Notes under the pieces: model-generated
What the model was told of the DNA's origin: nothing
The model's database searches: none
What the model saw: the letters and a program-made list of their open reading frames with translations, nothing else
NCBI GenBank assembly: GCA_017432445.1
Contig: JAFRJC010000024.1
Coordinates: 1-42,963, forward strand
DNA length: 42,963 nucleotides
Origin: Eggerthellaceae bacterium
GTDB taxonomy: Bacteria; Actinomycetota; Coriobacteriia; Coriobacteriales; Eggerthellaceae
Direction: 5' to 3'
Shown: in pieces, positions 40,712 to 42,963 of the stretch
Position numbering within the stretch: position 1 is the first letter of the stretch
How the letters are laid out: the number at the start of each line of letters is the position of its first letter
Translations under genes and position numbers: made by a program

Positions 40712-41119
40712 CTATTTCTTCTCGGCGTACAGCACGTCGCTCTTCGACTTCTCCCAGGCGGGCAGCTCGAAGAAGCGGAAGCCGCGCTCGCGCAGCTCTT
40801 CCTTCTTGGCGGCTGCCGCCTCTCCTATCGTGAGCGCGTCGCACGGGCAGGAGTTCACGCAGTAAGGCTTCTCGCCTTTCGCGATGCGGCTCGGGCACTT
40901 CACGCAGCTCTGCGACCAGATGGGCATCCAGCTCATGTGGAGGTCTGGCCAGGTGCCGGCCGGGCGGTCGATGCCCTCGCCCGAGCCCAGCGTCCGAACG
41001 GTCAGCCAGAACTCGTCATCGGGCAGGTTGTTGCCCACTTTGCAGGCGAGCGAACAGGTCCAGCAGCCGATGCAGCGCTGGAGGTCTACCAGGATGGTCT
41101 TCTCGTTGATCTCGGTCAT
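40712..41119 (-). CDS. Two-cluster [4Fe-4S] electron-transfer subunit of module 2
   Basis: The 135-aa product is a paralogue of the ferredoxin subunit at 37776. It shares ILVDLQRCIGCWTCSLACKVGN (Cys16, 19, 22, 26), a GIDRPAGTWPDLHMSW loop and CVKCPSRIAKGEKPYCVNSCPCDAL, giving eight cluster ligands for two [4Fe-4S] clusters. The C-terminus keeps FRFFELPAWE, similar to HLFELPAREG in module 1. ATG 41119 is chosen because AAGGAGGG lies upstream; the open frame to 41272 overlaps the Mo gene. The gap to the upstream Mo subunit is 13 nt. Confidence 0.9.
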   Translation of the reverse strand: MTEINEKTILVDLQRCIGCWTCSLACKVGNNLPDDEFWLTVRTLGSGEGIDRPAGTWPDLHMSWMPIWSQSCVKCPSRIAKGEKPYCVNSCPCDALTIGEAAAAKKEELRERGFRFFELPAWEKSKSDVLYAEKK

Positions 41120-41132
41120 CTTCGTACCCTCC

Positions 41133-42962
41133 TTACGCCTCGACCTTGCGCACGTCGCATGCGCAATCCCAAATGGTGTCCCAGGCTCCCGCCATGAGGC
41201 CGAAACCGCCCGTTGCGTAGCCCGCATGGTAGCCGTTGGCCTCGATCGTGCACTTGACCCAGTTCTCGGCACGATCGTCGATGGTCTCGTAAGATCCCAG
41301 AGGCACGAGCAGTTCGGAATACATGCCTTCCTCGAACGCCTCGTGGCGCCAACCGAACCAAATCTGGATGGTTCCGGGCGGGATCACCTGATCCAGGCGC
41401 ATTTCGATAATGCAGTGGCCGCGACCGTTGTAGACCTCGACCTTGTCACCGTCCTTGATGCCCTCTGCCTCGGCGTCAACCGGGTTCATGCGGCCCGTGG
41501 GCTTGCCGCCCGACAGCTCGCGCATGACGGGATCTTCAGTGAACATCGACTGCATGAAGAAGCGCTGGCGTCCGCTGAAGAAGTGGTACTTGCCCTTGGC
41601 GGTGCCATCGGCCAACCTCGCGGGCGTGGGAGCCTCGAGCGGCGGCAGGTACTTGGCCAGGGCATCATCGACGCACACGAGTTTCTCGGCGTAGAACTCC
41701 ATGCGGCGATGCGGCGTGTCGAACACCATTCCCATGAAGGGATCCCACGGCACGGGCGGCGTGACCGCGCGCACGACCTTTTCCTTCTTCAGACGCTCGT
41801 AGGTGAGCGGCGGGTCGATATTGGCAATCATCGGCCACGTCGTGTCGAGGCGCACCTGGATCCACTCCTCGGCCGTCTTGTCGAAGTACTCGCCGAAGCC
41901 CACGCGCTTGGCGAGCTCGGAGTAGACGAACGTCGGGTCCTTGGCCTCGCCGATGGGCTCGATGGCCGGCTCTTGCAGCACGACGTGGTTATACGAAGCA
42001 CTGACTACGAGCTCGTAGCGCTCGAACGGCATGCAGTCGGGAAGGACGTAGTCGGCGTAACGGCCGGTGTCGGTCATCCAGATGTCGATGTCTACGATGA
42101 GCTCCATCTGCGGGAAGATATGGTCGAGCCACAGCCCGCGGTTCGGGCAGTTGTGCACGGGGTTGCCCGCAATGACCCAGAACGCCTTGATCGGGTACGG
42201 TTTCTCGGTCAGGCAAGCCTCGATGAAATCGGCTTGGCGCATGACTTTGCCCTTGTAACCCTCGGGGCCGTTCGGCATCGAGATGGCGGAGTTGTTATAC
42301 ATCAGCGGATAGCCGCTCGGCAGCATCTCGGAGGTCACGCCTGCTCCCGGATGCCCAAGGTTGCCGGTCAGCGCACCGAGCAGGTAGAACGAGCGGTACG
42401 ACTCGCCCTGGTTCTGGTAGCGCAAGCCGAGCGCGCCGAAGATGTAGGCGTTGGGCGCGGCCACGTACTCGTCGGTCAGGCGGATGGCCACTTCGGCGGG
42501 CACGCCGGTGATGGTCTCCTGCCATTCGGGCGTGTACTGGGCCGCATGCTCGCGCAGACGTGCGAACGCGGTCTTGCAGGCAACGCCATCGACTTCGAAA
42601 GCACCGTCGAGTACCACGTGGTCGACGGGCAGCGCTTGCTGGCCCATGACCATGCTGACCGGTGCGTTTGCATCGGCATCCCAAGCCATGTAGTTGCCCT
42701 CGGCGTCGCGCAGGTACATGCCATCGTCGTCGCGCACGAGGAACGGCGCCACGGTGTAGGCCAACAGGAAGTCCTCCTTGTACTGCTTGCGCTGGATGAT
42801 GAGGTTGACCCTCGTCATCGAAAGCGCAGGGTCGCTGCCGGGCTTTACGGGGATGAACTCGTCCGCGAAGCCTGCGGTGGCATCGAACAGCAACCCGACG
42901 TCGACGATCTTGGCGCCGCGACTACGCGCCTCTACCAGGTGCTTTGCGATGCGCTGCTGGTT
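41133..42962 (-). CDS. Molybdopterin-dependent oxidoreductase (module 2 catalytic subunit, N-terminus beyond the window)
   Basis: 610 codons of a second bis-MGD subunit are visible; the N-terminus lies beyond the right edge. It is a clear paralogue of the module 1 enzyme. The visible part begins NQQRIAKHLVEARSRGAKIVD, matching NQVRFAQHLVKAREHGAKIVD there, and keeps GFADEFIPVKPGSD, LLGALTGNLGHPGAG, IAGNPVHNCPNRG, YADYVLPDCMPFER and SGRQRFFMQS. Differences cluster in the middle (residue stretch after KPGSD) and in an insert near PPLEAPTPARLADG, so the substrates probably differ. It is the first gene of the second pair, with the ferredoxin 13 nt downstream. The true start is not visible. Confidence 0.9.
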   Translation of the reverse strand, partial: NQQRIAKHLVEARSRGAKIVDVGLLFDATAGFADEFIPVKPGSDPALSMTRVNLIIQRKQYKEDFLLAYTVAPFLVRDDDGMYLRDAEGNYMAWDADANAPVSMVMGQQALPVDHVVLDGAFEVDGVACKTAFARLREHAAQYTPEWQETITGVPAEVAIRLTDEYVAAPNAYIFGALGLRYQNQGESYRSFYLLGALTGNLGHPGAGVTSEMLPSGYPLMYNNSAISMPNGPEGYKGKVMRQADFIEACLTEKPYPIKAFWVIAGNPVHNCPNRGLWLDHIFPQMELIVDIDIWMTDTGRYADYVLPDCMPFERYELVVSASYNHVVLQEPAIEPIGEAKDPTFVYSELAKRVGFGEYFDKTAEEWIQVRLDTTWPMIANIDPPLTYERLKKEKVVRAVTPPVPWDPFMGMVFDTPHRRMEFYAEKLVCVDDALAKYLPPLEAPTPARLADGTAKGKYHFFSGRQRFFMQSMFTEDPVMRELSGGKPTGRMNPVDAEAEGIKDGDKVEVYNGRGHCIIEMRLDQVIPPGTIQIWFGWRHEAFEEGMYSELLVPLGSYETIDDRAENWVKCTIEANGYHAGYATGGFGLMAGAWDTIWDCACDVRKVEA

Positions 42963-42963
42963 C

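Overview
The window reads as a chromosomal segment of a high-GC, Gram-positive, anaerobic Coriobacteriia-type bacterium, probably of the Eggerthellaceae. Evidence: an actinobacterial-style primary sigma factor with a long Lys/Glu-rich N-terminus; sortase substrates ending in SPQTG/SPKTG beside a class B sortase and an LCP protein; a perfect Bacillus/Actinobacteria-type LexA box; and tandem cytoplasmic molybdopterin oxidoreductase modules with small two-cluster ferredoxin partners, a gene type abundant in gut Eggerthellaceae. The genus is inference. No phage, insertion sequence or CRISPR array was seen.

Layout. 1-310: tail of an unrecognised gene, a CAT-anticodon tRNA and its terminator. 640-5980: a cell-surface block with a 711-aa wall-anchored repeat protein, a relic of an HTH gene holding a perfect 22-bp inverted repeat, a secreted 240-aa protein whose sorting signal is cut short, a class B sortase and an LCP (LytR-CpsA-Psr) protein. 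6000-8000: a zinc-ribbon membrane protein and a PTS EIIC-like membrane protein. 8100-14600: RlmKL (N-terminal methyltransferase half apparently degenerate), RpoD and PriA. 14600-17200: a macro-domain/zinc-ribbon/HTH protein and a small VWA protein, with a structured element between them. 17400-22700: MetK, a PaaI-like thioesterase, a lipoprotein 5'-nucleotidase and GltX. 22900-27800: a protein with an AAA+-like domain lacking its P-loop, an Fe-S-less MutY-like glycosylase, MntP, endonuclease III and a HAD phosphatase. 27900-31560: LexA-controlled DinB with a small partner, a hypothetical protein, 5-formyl-THF cyclo-ligase and a NUDIX hydrolase. 31560-32180: a gene-free stretch with a probable small RNA and two strong hairpins. 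32180-36820: the dnaX-ybaB-recR operon, DedA and the SRP RNA gene. 37000-42963: beta-carbonic anhydrase, then two tandem Mo oxidoreductase/ferredoxin modules, the second running off the right edge.

How the genes work together. Genome maintenance dominates the centre: PriA, DnaX, RecR, DinB, Nth, the MutY-like protein and the NUDIX enzyme. An imperfect palindrome (core GATACAAA) sits upstream of priA/rpoD and between the HAD gene and dinB, with a half-site upstream of dnaX, suggesting a shared regulator or promoter element. The surface block fits one sortase anchoring neighbouring (S)PXTG substrates, as described for class B sortase in Clostridioides difficile. The two Mo modules look like a duplicated redox system with an unknown organic substrate. 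The best candidates for new biology are the shared palindrome, the P-loop-less AAA+-like protein, the macro/VWA pair, the degenerate RlmL half, the Fe-S-less glycosylase with a changed catalytic position, and the orphan terminated RNA at 31.7 kb.
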